Shown: piece by piece, positions 30,428-39,751 of the stretch | Numbering within the stretch: position 1 is the first letter of the stretch | Layout of the letters: the number at the start of each line of letters is the position of its first letter | Origin: Nitrosovibrio sp. Nv4 | GTDB lineage: Bacteria; Pseudomonadota; Gammaproteobacteria; Burkholderiales; SG8-39 | Direction: 5' to 3' | NCBI GenBank assembly: GCA_945906765.1 | Contig: CAMDRF010000004.1 | Span: forward strand, 1 to 62,501 | DNA length: 62,501 nucleotides | Made by a program: the position numbers and the translations under genes | Notes under the pieces: generated by a model | Database searches by the model: none | Told to the model about the DNA's origin: nothing | The model's input: the letters and a program-made list of their open reading frames with translations, nothing else

Positions 30428-31738
30428 ATGTCCGAGCCGCAACAGCCGCCCAACAACCCCGAGCGGCACAGCACCTTCATGCCGAAGGAAAAGCACTCGA
30501 GCAAGCCGTTTCATCCGACGCCCATGCTCGACCAGCTCGAGAGCGGACCCTGGCCGAGTTTCGTCACCGGGCTGAAGCGCCTGGCGAACGAGAACAACAT
30601 GATGGTCGACCTGCTCGGCCAACTGGAGCATTCCTACAAGACGCGCCTCGGGTACTGGAAAGGCGGCACGGTGTCGGTGTTCGGCTACGGCGGTGGCATC
30701 ATCCCGCGCTTTTCCGAAGTCGCGAGCATGTTCCCGGAATCGAAGGAGTTCCACACGCTGCGCGTACAGCCCCCGGCGGGCAATCACTACACCACCAAGC
30801 TGCTGCGCCAGCTCTCGGGTTCCTGGAGCAAGTGGGGCTCGGGCCTGGTCGCCTTCCATGGCCAGACCGGCAACATCATGTTCATCGGCGCCACCACCGA
30901 GAACACCCAGCATTTCTTCGACGAGATCAACGAGTACGGTTTCGATCTGGGCGGCGCCGGCCCTTGCGTGCGCACCGCCATGTCGTGCGTCGGCGCGGCG
31001 CGTTGCGAGCAGTCGTGCGCCAACGAGCACCGCATTCACCGCACGCTGGTCAACAATTTCGTCGACGACATGCACCGCCCGGCGCTGCCCTACAAATTCA
31101 AATTCAAGGTCTCGGGCTGTCCGAACGACTGCATGAACTCCATCCAGCGCGCCGACTTCGCCGTGATCGGCACCTGGCGCGACGACATGCAGGTGGACCA
31201 GAAGGAAGTCAAGAAATACGTTGAGAGCCACGGCCGCAAGTACATGATCGACAATGTGATTGCGCGCTGCCCGACCAAGGCGCTGTCGCTCAACGACGAT
31301 GACACGCTCGAGGTCGACAATCGGAGCTGCGTGCGCTGCATGCACTGCATCAACGTCATGACCAAGGCGTTGAAGCCCGGCAAGGACCGCGGCATCACGC
31401 TGCTCATCGGCGGCAAGCGCACTCTCAAGATCGGCGACACCCTGGGCACCGTGATCGTGCCGTTCATGAAGATGGATACGGACGAGGACTACGACAAGCT
31501 GCGCCAGCTCGCCGCCACGGTGATCGATTTCTGGGCCGAAAACGGCCTGGAGCACGAGCGCATCGGCGAGATGATCGAGCGCATCGGGCTGGCGAATTTC
31601 CTGGAGGGCATCGGCGTCGATGTCGATCCCAACATGATCAGTCATCCGCGCACCAGCTCGTACGTGCGCCTGGACGACTGGGACCAGGAAGCGCAGAAGT
31701 GGATCGACCGCAAGAAGCCGGCCGCCGTCCAGGCCTGA
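30428..31738 (+). CDS. dsrA: Reverse dissimilatory sulfite reductase alpha subunit
   Basis: Alpha subunit of the sirohaem sulfite reductase that in sulfur oxidisers releases sulfite from DsrC-bound sulfur. It is 436 aa. The sirohaem-[4Fe-4S] ligands are CVGAARCEQSC (Cx5C) and SGCPNDC (Cx3C), and an inserted ferredoxin domain carries CVRCMHC with a partner Cys in ARCPTKAL. First gene of a 14-gene + operon. The oxidative direction follows from dsrEFH and dsrL downstream and the absence of dsrD. Confidence 0.97.
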   Translation: MSEPQQPPNNPERHSTFMPKEKHSSKPFHPTPMLDQLESGPWPSFVTGLKRLANENNMMVDLLGQLEHSYKTRLGYWKGGTVSVFGYGGGIIPRFSEVASMFPESKEFHTLRVQPPAGNHYTTKLLRQLSGSWSKWGSGLVAFHGQTGNIMFIGATTENTQHFFDEINEYGFDLGGAGPCVRTAMSCVGAARCEQSCANEHRIHRTLVNNFVDDMHRPALPYKFKFKVSGCPNDCMNSIQRADFAVIGTWRDDMQVDQKEVKKYVESHGRKYMIDNVIARCPTKALSLNDDDTLEVDNRSCVRCMHCINVMTKALKPGKDRGITLLIGGKRTLKIGDTLGTVIVPFMKMDTDEDYDKLRQLAATVIDFWAENGLEHERIGEMIERIGLANFLEGIGVDVDPNMISHPRTSSYVRLDDWDQEAQKWIDRKKPAAVQA

Positions 31739-31753
31739 ACGAAGGAGCGCGCA

Positions 31754-32851
31754 ATGGCACAAGCACAGGCAGTGGTGGCAAAGAAAAAAATGCGTACGCC
31801 GATCGAGAGCGGCTGTCCCGACGGCATGCAGTACATGCATCCGCTGATGATCAAGAACTTCGGCAACTGGAAGTACCACGACCGGCCCCGGCCGGGCGTG
31901 CTGCACCACGTCGCCTACTCGGGCGACGAGATCTGGACGGTGCGCGTCGGCACCCAGCGCCAGCTCGGGCCCTACGAGATCAACCTGCTGTGCGACATCG
32001 TCGACCAGTACGGCGAAGGCCACGTGCGCTTCACCATCCGCTCGAACCTGGAGGTCATGGTTTCCAGGTGGGAGAAGGTCGGCCCGCTGATCCAGGCCTT
32101 CAACGACGCGGGCTATCCGGTCGGCGGCACCGGCAACTCGGTGACCATGATCGCGCACACCCAGGGCTGGCTGCACTGCGACATTCCGGGCACCGATGCC
32201 TCGGGCGTGGTGAAGTCCCTGATGGACGAACTCTACGGCGAGTTCATCAAGGAGGAAATGCCCAACCGCGTGCACATCACCACCTCCTGCTGCCAGATCA
32301 ACTGCGGCGGCCAGGGCGACATCGCGATCAACGTGCAGCACACCAAGCCGCCGAAAATCAATCACGACCTGGTGGCGAATGTGTGCGAACGGCCTTCGGT
32401 GGTGGCGCGCTGCCCGGTGGCGGCGATCCGCCCGGCGATCGTCAACGGCAAGCCTTCGCTCGAAGTGGACGAGAAGAAATGCATCTGTTGCGGCGCCTGC
32501 TATCCGCCCTGCCCGCCGATGCAGATCAACGATCCGGAGCACTCCAAGCTCGCCATCTGGGTGGGCGGCAAGAACTCGAACGCCCGCTCCAAGCCGATGT
32601 TCCAGAAGCTGGTGGCGGCCGGCCTGCCCAACAACCCGCCGCGCTGGCCCGAAGTCGCCGCGGTGGTGAAGAACATCCTCTACACGTACAAGAAGGATGC
32701 GCGCGACTGGGAACGCGTCGGCGACTGGGTGGAGCGTATCGGCTGGCCGCGGTTTTTCGAGCTCACCGGGCTGCCGTTCACCAAGTTCCACATCGACAAC
32801 TGGCGCGGGGCGCGCAACAGCCTCAACGCCTCGGCCCACATCCGCTTCTGA
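31754..32851 (+). CDS. dsrB: Reverse dissimilatory sulfite reductase beta subunit
   Basis: A 365-aa beta subunit forming the alpha2-beta2 DsrAB enzyme. The sirohaem region is TTSCCQINCGGQGDIAI, and the ferredoxin domain has CICCGACYPPCPPM with a second Cys set in VVARCPVAAIR. It begins 15 bases after dsrA with a GGAG site. DsrC docks between DsrA and DsrB with its C-terminal arm reaching the active sirohaem. Confidence 0.97.
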   Translation: MAQAQAVVAKKKMRTPIESGCPDGMQYMHPLMIKNFGNWKYHDRPRPGVLHHVAYSGDEIWTVRVGTQRQLGPYEINLLCDIVDQYGEGHVRFTIRSNLEVMVSRWEKVGPLIQAFNDAGYPVGGTGNSVTMIAHTQGWLHCDIPGTDASGVVKSLMDELYGEFIKEEMPNRVHITTSCCQINCGGQGDIAINVQHTKPPKINHDLVANVCERPSVVARCPVAAIRPAIVNGKPSLEVDEKKCICCGACYPPCPPMQINDPEHSKLAIWVGGKNSNARSKPMFQKLVAAGLPNNPPRWPEVAAVVKNILYTYKKDARDWERVGDWVERIGWPRFFELTGLPFTKFHIDNWRGARNSLNASAHIRF

Positions 32852-32877
32852 GCACGGGCGGATATGAAGGGCGCGGC

Positions 32878-33270
32878 ATGAAATTCGGCATCCTGGTCAA
32901 CGAAGGGCCCTATACGCACCAGGCCTCGGACACCGCGTACCAGTTCGTCAAGGCGGCGCTCGCCAAGGGGCACGAAATTTATCGCGTGTTCTTCTATCAC
33001 GACGGCGTGAACAACGCCACGCGGCTCACCGTGCCGCCGCAGGACGACCGCAACATCGTCAAGCGCTGGAGCGAGCTCGCCGCGCAGCACAAGCTTGACC
33101 TGGTGGTGTGCATCGCCGCGGCGCAGCGCCGCGGATTGATGGACAAGAGCGAGGCCAAGCGCAACGGCAAGGACGCCGACAACATCGCGCCGGGTTTCCG
33201 TATTTCGGGCCTGGGCCAGCTCATCGAAGCGGGTATCCAGGCCGACCGCCTGGTTGTGTTCGGCGCCTGA
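32878..33270 (+). CDS. dsrE: DsrE sulfurtransferase subunit
   Basis: A 130-aa subunit of the DsrEFH hexamer, which passes sulfur from TusA to DsrC. The persulfide-carrying Cys78 is present in LVVCIAAAQRRG, the position known from Allochromatium DsrE. ATG at 32878 with GAAGG upstream, 26 bases after dsrB. dsrEFH is a marker for oxidative dsr systems. Confidence 0.96.
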   Translation: MKFGILVNEGPYTHQASDTAYQFVKAALAKGHEIYRVFFYHDGVNNATRLTVPPQDDRNIVKRWSELAAQHKLDLVVCIAAAQRRGLMDKSEAKRNGKDADNIAPGFRISGLGQLIEAGIQADRLVVFGA

Positions 33271-33283
33271 CACGGGAACAGCG

Positions 33284-33667
33284 ATGAGCGAAGAAAACGC
33301 CGGCGGCGTCGCCAAGAAGTTCCTGTATGTGAACCGCAAGGCGCCCTACGGCACCATCTACGCGCTCGAGTCGCTCGAAGTGGTGCTGATCGGCGCGGCG
33401 TTCGAGCAGGACGTGAGCCTCGCGTTCCTGGGCGACGGCGTCTACCAGTTAACCAAGGGGCAGGACACCAAAAGCCTGGAAGTAAAGAACTTCTCGCCGA
33501 CTTACCGGGCGCTGGAAGACTACGACGTCACCAAACTCTACGTGGAAGAGGGAGCGTTGCAGGCGCGCGGCCTGAGCGAGAGCGATCTCGTGGTCCCGGT
33601 CGAGGTGGTGAGCGCGCAGCGCATGGCCGAGATCATGGAAGGCCAGGACGTGATCCTGAGCTTTTAA
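33284..33667 (+). CDS. dsrF: DsrF sulfurtransferase subunit
   Basis: A 127-aa DsrF with the DsrE/F fold (FLYVNRKAPYGTIYALESLE). It lacks a cysteine, as expected: DsrF is the structural subunit of DsrEFH. ATG at 33284, 13 bases after dsrE, preferred over 33254 because conserved sequence begins near KKFLYVNRK. Confidence 0.95.
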   Translation: MSEENAGGVAKKFLYVNRKAPYGTIYALESLEVVLIGAAFEQDVSLAFLGDGVYQLTKGQDTKSLEVKNFSPTYRALEDYDVTKLYVEEGALQARGLSESDLVVPVEVVSAQRMAEIMEGQDVILSF

Positions 33668-33678
33668 AGGCGAAAACG

Positions 33679-33978
33679 ATGCTGCATACGGTCAACAAGT
33701 CGCCATTCGACAACAGCACGCTGCAGACCTGCCTCAAGTTCGCCCGGCGGGGCAGCGCGGTGCTGCTGATCGAGGACGGCGTGTACGCGGCGGCCAGGGA
33801 CACGGCCGTCTCGAAACAGGTGCAGGAGGCCTTGAAGAGCGTGTCGATTTACGCGCTTAAGCCCGATGTCGAGGCGCGGGGCATGCAAAACCGGGTGATG
33901 GACGGCGTTCGCCTGGTGGACTACGGGGGGTTCGTCGATCTCGTGGTGGAGCACAACGCCGTGCAATCCTGGCTTTGA
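33679..33978 (+). CDS. dsrH: DsrH sulfurtransferase subunit
   Basis: A 99-aa DsrH (TusB-like). The cysteine of the family is Cys18 in STLQTCLKFAR, close to Cys20 of Allochromatium DsrH. The sequence continues GSAVLLIEDGVYAAA and ends with VVEHNAVQSWL. Third member of the DsrEFH complex; starts 11 bases after dsrF. Confidence 0.95.
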   Translation: MLHTVNKSPFDNSTLQTCLKFARRGSAVLLIEDGVYAAARDTAVSKQVQEALKSVSIYALKPDVEARGMQNRVMDGVRLVDYGGFVDLVVEHNAVQSWL

Positions 33979-33998
33979 CCTTGAAGGGAGTACACGAC

Positions 33999-34331
33999 AT
34001 GCCTATCGAACTGAACGGCCAAACCATCGAAACCGATGAGGAGGGCTATCTCGCGAACCGCACCGACTGGAACGAGGACATAGCGAAGGAGATGGCGCGC
34101 CTAGACAGTTGCGACCTGGGCGAGAACCACTGGGAGGTGATCAACTTCCTGCGCGAGTACTACGAGCAGTACCAGATCGCCCCGGCGGTGCGGGTGCTGA
34201 CCAAGGCGATCGGCAAAAAGCTGGGCGCCGAAAAGGGCAACAGCAAGTACCTGTACGAGCTCTACCCCTACGGCCCCGCTAAGCAGGCCTGCAAGTACGC
34301 GGGACTGCCCAAGCCGACCGGCTGTGTGTAG
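33999..34331 (+). CDS. dsrC: Canonical DsrC with both arm cysteines
   Basis: A 110-aa DsrC, the sulfur-carrying co-substrate of DsrAB and DsrMKJOP. The C-terminal arm is KQACKYAGLPKPTGCV, with CysB at 98 and CysA at 109 (penultimate), both needed for the trisulfide. ATG at 33999 follows GAAGGGAG. It is the only one of three DsrC-family proteins in this window with the full pair. Confidence 0.97.
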   Translation: MPIELNGQTIETDEEGYLANRTDWNEDIAKEMARLDSCDLGENHWEVINFLREYYEQYQIAPAVRVLTKAIGKKLGAEKGNSKYLYELYPYGPAKQACKYAGLPKPTGCV

Positions 34332-34361
34332 TACGCGCTTCGCCGGAACCTGGAGAGACCG

Positions 34362-35111
34362 TTGTCGGTACTGACAGTCCTCTACGCTCTTCTCTTTTAT
34401 GTCGCCACCGCCACCCTTGCCGGCGGCGTGGCCTGGAAGTGCTGGGTGTATGCGCGCACGCCGCAGCCCTTGAAGATTCCGATCCCGCCGGCGCCGGCCA
34501 CGCGCCGCGGGGTCGTGCTGCGCATGCTCACCGAGGTCACGCTCTTCCGAAGCCTGTTCCGTTCCAACAAGTGGATCTGGCTGTTTGGCTGGATCTTCCA
34601 CGTCGCGCTGCTGGCGGTGTTGCTGCGCCATCTACGCTATTTCACCGAGCCGGTCTGGTTCTGGGTGGACATGGTCCAGCCCTTCGGCCTGTACGCCGCC
34701 TTCGCCATGCTCGCCGGGCTGGTGGGACTGTGGGCGCGGCGCTTCCTGGTCGATCGCGTGCGCTACATCAGCAGTCCCTCCGATCACCTGATGCTCGCGC
34801 TGCTCGTGGCCATCGCCGCGAGCGGGCTCGCCATGAAGTATCTGGTGCACACCGACATCATCGCGCTCAAGGCGTTCTTCCTGGGGCTCATGGTTTTCAG
34901 CTGGCAGGAGCTTCCGGCCGATCCGGTGCTGCTGGTTCACCTCGCGCTGGTGGCGGTGCTCATGATCGTTTTCCCTTTAAGCAAGCTGCTGCACGCGCCG
35001 GGGGTATTCTTCAGCCCGAGCCTCAACCAGGTGGACGACGCGCGCGAGCGGCGCCACGCGGCCGGCTGGTCGGCGAAGATCGTCCGCGCCGGCCGAACGC
35101 CGGGAGGCTGA
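34362..35111 (+). CDS. dsrM: DsrM, haem-b membrane subunit of DsrMKJOP
   Basis: A 249-aa NarI-like cytochrome b with five to six membrane segments (VLYALLFYVATATLAGGVAW, then IFHVALLAVLLRHLRYF and LVHLALVAVLMIVFP), whose His residues suit haem b binding. It starts at a TTG after TGGAGAG, 30 bases after dsrC. It links DsrK to the quinone pool. The dsrK start follows immediately at the next base after its stop. Confidence 0.93.
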   Translation: MSVLTVLYALLFYVATATLAGGVAWKCWVYARTPQPLKIPIPPAPATRRGVVLRMLTEVTLFRSLFRSNKWIWLFGWIFHVALLAVLLRHLRYFTEPVWFWVDMVQPFGLYAAFAMLAGLVGLWARRFLVDRVRYISSPSDHLMLALLVAIAASGLAMKYLVHTDIIALKAFFLGLMVFSWQELPADPVLLVHLALVAVLMIVFPLSKLLHAPGVFFSPSLNQVDDARERRHAAGWSAKIVRAGRTPGG

Positions 35112-36605
35112 ATGGCCACCGCATTCGAGACGCCGCCGCTGGGCGAGTACCCGGTGATTCCGCTGCTGCGCGAAGGCGCCATGGCGCACAGCAAGCCGTT
35201 TGTGGCCAAGCCCGATCTTCAGAAGGGGCTCGGCTTCCCGGGCGAGCTGGTGCCCGAGTGGGAGAAGGTCGCCGTCACCAAGTTGGGCGAGCTCGTCTCG
35301 CAGTCGCGCGCCCTGCGGGTGTTCCTCGACTCCTGCGTCAAATGCGGCGCCTGCACCGACAAGTGCCACTACTATCTGGGCACCGCCGACCCAAAGAACA
35401 TGCCGGTGGCGCGCCAGGACCTGTTGCGCTCGGTCTATCGCCGCTACTACACCTTCGCCGGCAAGTTTTTCCCGTGGCTGGTGGGCGCACGCGACATGAC
35501 CAAGAAGGTGCTGGACGACTGGTACAGTTACTTTCACCAATGCTCGCAGTGCCGGCGCTGCGCGGTGTTCTGTCCCTACGGCATCGACACCGCCGAGATC
35601 TCGATGGCCGCGCGCGACATCATGGATACGGTGGGCCTGGGCCAGAAGTATTCCAACGAGATCATCGGTAAGGTCCACAAGATCGGCAACAATCTCGGCT
35701 TGCCCGAGCCGGCGCTGCGCAACACGCTCGACGGCCTGGAAGAGGACGTGAAGGAAGCGACCGGGGTGGAGGTCAAGTTCCCGCTCGACGTGAAGGGCGC
35801 CGAAGTGCTGCTCGTCACGCCGAGCGCCGATTTCTTCGCCGAGCCGCACATCGACGGACTGATCGGCTACGCCAAGGTGTTCCACGCCGCCGGCATCTCC
35901 TGGACGCTGTCTTCGCATGCCTCGGAAGCGGCGAATTTTTCGCTCTTCATCGGCAACCACGACAACCTGCAGAAGGTGGCCGAGCGCATCCGCGAGGCGG
36001 CGCTCGAGCTGGGCGTCAAGCGCATCGTGGTGGGCGAGTGCGGCCATGCCTGGCGCGTCGCCTACAGCTTCTGGAACACGCTCATCGGGCCGTTCGATTT
36101 CCTCGACCCGCGCTACCCGGCGCCGCAGCACATTTGCGAGCTGACCTACGACCTCATCCGCCGCGGCGCGCTCACGCTCGACAAGAGCGCCAACGACGAC
36201 AAGGTGGTGACCTTCCACGATTCCTGCAACGTGTCGCGCGGCTCGCGCATGGGTAATGTGCCGGGTGGGCAGTTCACCATCCCGCGCGAGATCATCCGCG
36301 CCTGCGTCAACAAGTTCGTCGACATGGCGCCCGAGACCATCGGCGAGACCACTTTTTGCTGCGGTGGCGGCGGCGGCCTGCTCACCGACGACCTGGTCGA
36401 GTTGCGCGTCAAGGGTGCGTTGCCGCGCATGCAGGCCCTCCAACGTGTGGTGGAGGAGCACGGCGTCAATTACATGGCCGCGATCTGCGCCATCTGCAAG
36501 AGCCAGTTCACCAAGGTGCTGCCTTACTACGAGCATTCCAGGGACATGATCGGCAGTGTGCACGGCCTGGTGGGCAACGCGATCGTGCTCGGACCAAAGC
36601 GATAA
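35112..36605 (+). CDS. dsrK: DsrK, iron-sulfur subunit with CCG domains
   Basis: A 497-aa HdrD-like cytoplasmic subunit that reacts with DsrC. Two [4Fe-4S] motifs, CVKCGACTDKCHYY and CSQCRRCAVFCPYG, are in the first third. The CCG-type catalytic cluster ligands follow: CNVSRGSRMG, then CCGGGGGLLTDD and CAICKSQFTKV near the end. It oxidises reduced DsrC and sends electrons to DsrM. Confidence 0.96.
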   Translation: MATAFETPPLGEYPVIPLLREGAMAHSKPFVAKPDLQKGLGFPGELVPEWEKVAVTKLGELVSQSRALRVFLDSCVKCGACTDKCHYYLGTADPKNMPVARQDLLRSVYRRYYTFAGKFFPWLVGARDMTKKVLDDWYSYFHQCSQCRRCAVFCPYGIDTAEISMAARDIMDTVGLGQKYSNEIIGKVHKIGNNLGLPEPALRNTLDGLEEDVKEATGVEVKFPLDVKGAEVLLVTPSADFFAEPHIDGLIGYAKVFHAAGISWTLSSHASEAANFSLFIGNHDNLQKVAERIREAALELGVKRIVVGECGHAWRVAYSFWNTLIGPFDFLDPRYPAPQHICELTYDLIRRGALTLDKSANDDKVVTFHDSCNVSRGSRMGNVPGGQFTIPREIIRACVNKFVDMAPETIGETTFCCGGGGGLLTDDLVELRVKGALPRMQALQRVVEEHGVNYMAAICAICKSQFTKVLPYYEHSRDMIGSVHGLVGNAIVLGPKR

Positions 36606-36617
36606 CCGGAGATAGAC

Positions 36618-38627
36618 ATGTCGGCATCAGGGACCAAGCCCGAAGCGAAGAGCGGGCACACCGGGCACACGTTCCGCAGGTACAAGGACGGCGATCACGA
36701 GTGGGGTTCGGCGCAGGAGCAGATCTTCAGCGCCGACGAGACCGACAAGTGCCCGACCTACGTGCACAAGACCCCGCCCTGCCAGGCGAGTTGCCCGTCG
36801 GGCGAGGACATCCGCGGCTGGCTCAATATCGTGCGCGGGGTGGAAAAGGCGCCCAAGGGCACGAGCATGCAGGAGTACGCGTTCCAGCGTGTGAGCACCG
36901 CCAATCCGTTTCCCTCGATGATGGGGCGGGTGTGTCCGGCGCCCTGCCAGACCGGCTGCAATCGCAACGTCGTCGAAGACACCGTCGGCATCAACGCGGT
37001 CGAGCAGTACATCGGCGACTACGCGCTGGAGCAGAATTTCAGTTTTCAGGCGGGTCCCGAGACCGGCAAGAAGGTTGCCATCATTGGCGGCGGCCCGGCG
37101 GGACTCTCGGCGGCGTATCAGCTGCGTCTCAAAGGGCATGCGGTGACGCTTTACGACGATCACACCGAGCTGGGCGGCATGGCGAAGTACGGCGTGCCGG
37201 GCTACCGCCTGCCGCGCAAGCATCTGGACGGCGAGATCGACCGCATCACCGCGATGGGCGTGGAGGTCCGGCTCGGCACGCGCATCGGTACGGATATCCC
37301 GCTGCGAGATATCGAGGCGCAATTCGACGCCGTGCTGCTGGCGATCGGCCTCAAGGCCGGGCGCGGCTTGCCGGTGCCGGGCGCGGACGCGCCCAATTGC
37401 ATCAGCGGCGTCGCGTTTCTCGAGGCTTTCAACCAGGGGCGGCTTCAGTCCGTCGCGGGCCGCGTGGTGGTGGTCGGCGGCGGCGATACGTCGGTGGACG
37501 TGGTTTCGGTGGCGCGCAGGCTGGGCTATCTCGAAGACCTGAAGGAGACTGAGCGTCCCGAATTCGTCATCATGGGCCACACCGCGCACGACGTGTCGGC
37601 CACGGCGGCACGGGAAGGCGCCGACGTGATGCTGATCTCCATGCAACCGGTGGAGCAAATGAACGCCGCCAAGCATGAGATCGAGGACGCCCAGCGCGAG
37701 GGCGTGAAGATCCGCGGCAGCCTGTTGCCGGTGAAGGTTCTCCTCGACGAGAAGACCGGCCGCGCCAAGGCGCTGCGCGTGGTCGAGCTGGACTATTCGA
37801 GTGGCAAGATGGTGCAGAAACCCGGCACTGAAATGGACCTGGAAGCCGACCTGATCGTCTCGGCCATCGGCCAGTCCGGTAACTTTCAGGGCCTCGACGG
37901 CTTTGACAACGGCAAGGGTCTGGTGAACGCCGACAAGTTTTATCAAGTGCCGGGCAAGCCGGGTGTGTTCGCCTGTGGCGACGTCATCCGCCCGCATCTG
38001 CTCACTACGGTGATCGGCCAGGGGTCGATCGCCGCCGACAGCATCGACCGTTATCTGAACAAGCAGGAGATGGCGAAGCGGCCCAAGGTCGACGTGCACC
38101 ACTTCAACCTGCTCGACAAGCTGCGCGAAGTGAACCTTGAGCCCGAGCTGTTCAAGGCGCTTGAGGAGCCGGAGCTGCGCGAGATCGACCGTGGCCTGCG
38201 CGGCACCGACCTCGCCGGCAAAGCGGTGGGCGGCTTTGCGGTTCACAACTACGAGGACCGCAGCGCCGCGGAAGTCTGCAAGTCCGATGAGTTGTTCCTC
38301 GGCCATTTCCCCTATCAGGAGCGCATCAAGCGCAGCGAGATCGGCCCTTCGGCCGAGGAGGTGCTCGGTCACTTTGCCGAGCGTATGGTCGGCCTGAACG
38401 ACAAGCAGGCGGTGGACGAGGCCAAGCGCTGCATGAGCTGCGGCATGTGCTTCGAGTGCGACAACTGCGTCATCTACTGTCCGCAGATCGCGGTCAAACG
38501 CACTCCAAAGGCCGAAGCCACCATGGGCCGCTACGTCTACACCGACTACGACCTGTGCATCGGCTGCCACATCTGCGCCGATGTCTGCCCGACCGGCTAC
38601 ATCAAGATGGGCATGGGCGACCACTGA
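36618..38627 (+). CDS. dsrL: DsrL, NAD(P)H:acceptor oxidoreductase of reverse Dsr
   Basis: A 669-aa GltD-like flavoprotein. The N-terminal Cys-rich domain (PPCQASCPSGEDIRGWL, then CPAPCQTGCNRNVVED) binds [4Fe-4S] clusters. FAD site IIGGGPAGLSAAYQLRLKG and NAD(P)H site VVVGGGDTSVDVV follow, and a C-terminal ferredoxin domain carries CMSCGMCFECDNCVIYCP and CIGCHICADVCPTGY. DsrL takes electrons from DsrAB during sulfur oxidation and is a marker of oxidative dsr. Starts 12 bases after dsrK. Confidence 0.96.
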   Translation: MSASGTKPEAKSGHTGHTFRRYKDGDHEWGSAQEQIFSADETDKCPTYVHKTPPCQASCPSGEDIRGWLNIVRGVEKAPKGTSMQEYAFQRVSTANPFPSMMGRVCPAPCQTGCNRNVVEDTVGINAVEQYIGDYALEQNFSFQAGPETGKKVAIIGGGPAGLSAAYQLRLKGHAVTLYDDHTELGGMAKYGVPGYRLPRKHLDGEIDRITAMGVEVRLGTRIGTDIPLRDIEAQFDAVLLAIGLKAGRGLPVPGADAPNCISGVAFLEAFNQGRLQSVAGRVVVVGGGDTSVDVVSVARRLGYLEDLKETERPEFVIMGHTAHDVSATAAREGADVMLISMQPVEQMNAAKHEIEDAQREGVKIRGSLLPVKVLLDEKTGRAKALRVVELDYSSGKMVQKPGTEMDLEADLIVSAIGQSGNFQGLDGFDNGKGLVNADKFYQVPGKPGVFACGDVIRPHLLTTVIGQGSIAADSIDRYLNKQEMAKRPKVDVHHFNLLDKLREVNLEPELFKALEEPELREIDRGLRGTDLAGKAVGGFAVHNYEDRSAAEVCKSDELFLGHFPYQERIKRSEIGPSAEEVLGHFAERMVGLNDKQAVDEAKRCMSCGMCFECDNCVIYCPQIAVKRTPKAEATMGRYVYTDYDLCIGCHICADVCPTGYIKMGMGDH

Positions 38628-38643
38628 CCATCGGTGACGGAAA

Positions 38644-39027
38644 ATGAAGCAGCGCATTGCGGGGATGCTGGTGCTCGTGCTGCTGGCGGCGGGGTTCGCC
38701 GACGCGGGCGACAAGCGGCCCGCGCGCGTGGCGTTGCCGGCGATCAAGATAGAAAAAGGCGAAAAATGCGTAGCGCCGGTCGATGAAATGCGCCGCGACC
38801 ACATGAAGATGCTGCTGCACCAACGCGACAGGACCATGCGCCAGGGACTGCGCGAGCCCCTCTTCAGCCTGAAGAATTGCGTCGAATGCCACGCCGGCCG
38901 CGAGACCGGCAGCGTGCTCGGCAAGGACGGTTTTTGTTCGAGCTGCCACAGCTACGCCTCGGTCAAGATGGACTGCTTCGAGTGCCATACGCCGCTGCGG
39001 CAAAAGAAGGTGGCGGGCAAACCGTGA
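38644..39027 (+). CDS. dsrJ: DsrJ, periplasmic triheme cytochrome c
   Basis: A 127-aa cytochrome with an N-terminal signal/anchor (MLVLVLLAAGFADAG) and three CxxCH motifs: CVECH, CSSCH and CFECH. The extra cysteine in EKCVAPVDEMRRDHM is at the place of the unusual Cys haem ligand described for DsrJ. Periplasmic part of DsrMKJOP. Confidence 0.94.
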   Translation: MKQRIAGMLVLVLLAAGFADAGDKRPARVALPAIKIEKGEKCVAPVDEMRRDHMKMLLHQRDRTMRQGLREPLFSLKNCVECHAGRETGSVLGKDGFCSSCHSYASVKMDCFECHTPLRQKKVAGKP

Positions 39028-39749
39028 ATCCCGAGCGCCGCCAGGTGCTGGGTTGGGGCGCCGCCGCAGCAGCCGGCGCGGTGTTGGCGCCGGGCCTCAG
39101 CCTGATCGAACTTGCGCGGGCCCGCTCTCCCGAGGAGGCCGCCTCCGCCCTGCAGCGCTGGGGGCTGCTGATCGACATCTCGAAGTGCGGGGAGTGCAAT
39201 GACTGCGTGACCGCGTGTCACGAAGAAAACGGCGTGACGGGCCACGGCCGCCCCGAGACCGACGCGCAGTGGATCCGCAAGGTGAACCTGCGCGACAAGC
39301 GCACCGGCCATGCGCAGACGCTGCCGATGATGTGCCAGCACTGCGAGGACCCGCCGTGCGTGGATGTGTGCCCGACCGGCGCCTCGTTCAAGCGCGAGGA
39401 CGGCATCGTGCTGGTTGACAAGCACACCTGCATCGGCTGCCGCTACTGCGTCATGGCGTGCCCGTACGGCGCGCGCTCCTTCATCCACGAGGCGGTGAGC
39501 GGCCAGAAGGCGGACGTGCCGCGCGGCAAGGGCACGGTGGAGTCCTGCACCCTGTGCGTGCACCGCGTGGATCGCGGCGAGACCCCAGCCTGCGTGGAAG
39601 CGTGCAATCGGGATGGCGGCAAGGCGATGGTGTTCGGCGACCTCAACGATTCCTCGGCCGAGATCCACCGCCGCCTGCGCAGCGAGCCCTCGAGCCAGGT
39701 GCGCGCCGATCTCGCGCTCAACACCGGCGTGCGTTACCAGGGCCTGTAA
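39024..39749 (+). CDS. dsrO: DsrO, periplasmic iron-sulfur protein
   Basis: A 241-aa ferredoxin-like subunit exported by Tat: ERRQVLGWGAAAAAGAVLAP at the start. Four Cys clusters follow, including CGECNDCVTACH, CQHCEDPPCVDVCPTGA, CIGCRYCVMACPYGA and CTLCVHRV with PACVEACN. Starts at GTG overlapping the dsrJ stop. It connects DsrJ to DsrP in the complex. Confidence 0.95.
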   Translation: MNPERRQVLGWGAAAAAGAVLAPGLSLIELARARSPEEAASALQRWGLLIDISKCGECNDCVTACHEENGVTGHGRPETDAQWIRKVNLRDKRTGHAQTLPMMCQHCEDPPCVDVCPTGASFKREDGIVLVDKHTCIGCRYCVMACPYGARSFIHEAVSGQKADVPRGKGTVESCTLCVHRVDRGETPACVEACNRDGGKAMVFGDLNDSSAEIHRRLRSEPSSQVRADLALNTGVRYQGL

Positions 39750-39751
39750 CC

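Noticed and set aside
30290-32839. 849-codon open frame on the minus strand
   Set aside because: It is antisense to dsrA and dsrB, has the His/Arg/Asp-rich composition of a GC-rich shadow frame, and no ribosome site or motif.
36627-38924. 765-codon open frame on the minus strand
   Set aside because: Antisense shadow of dsrL and dsrJ; composition is shadow-like and the plus-strand genes are certain.
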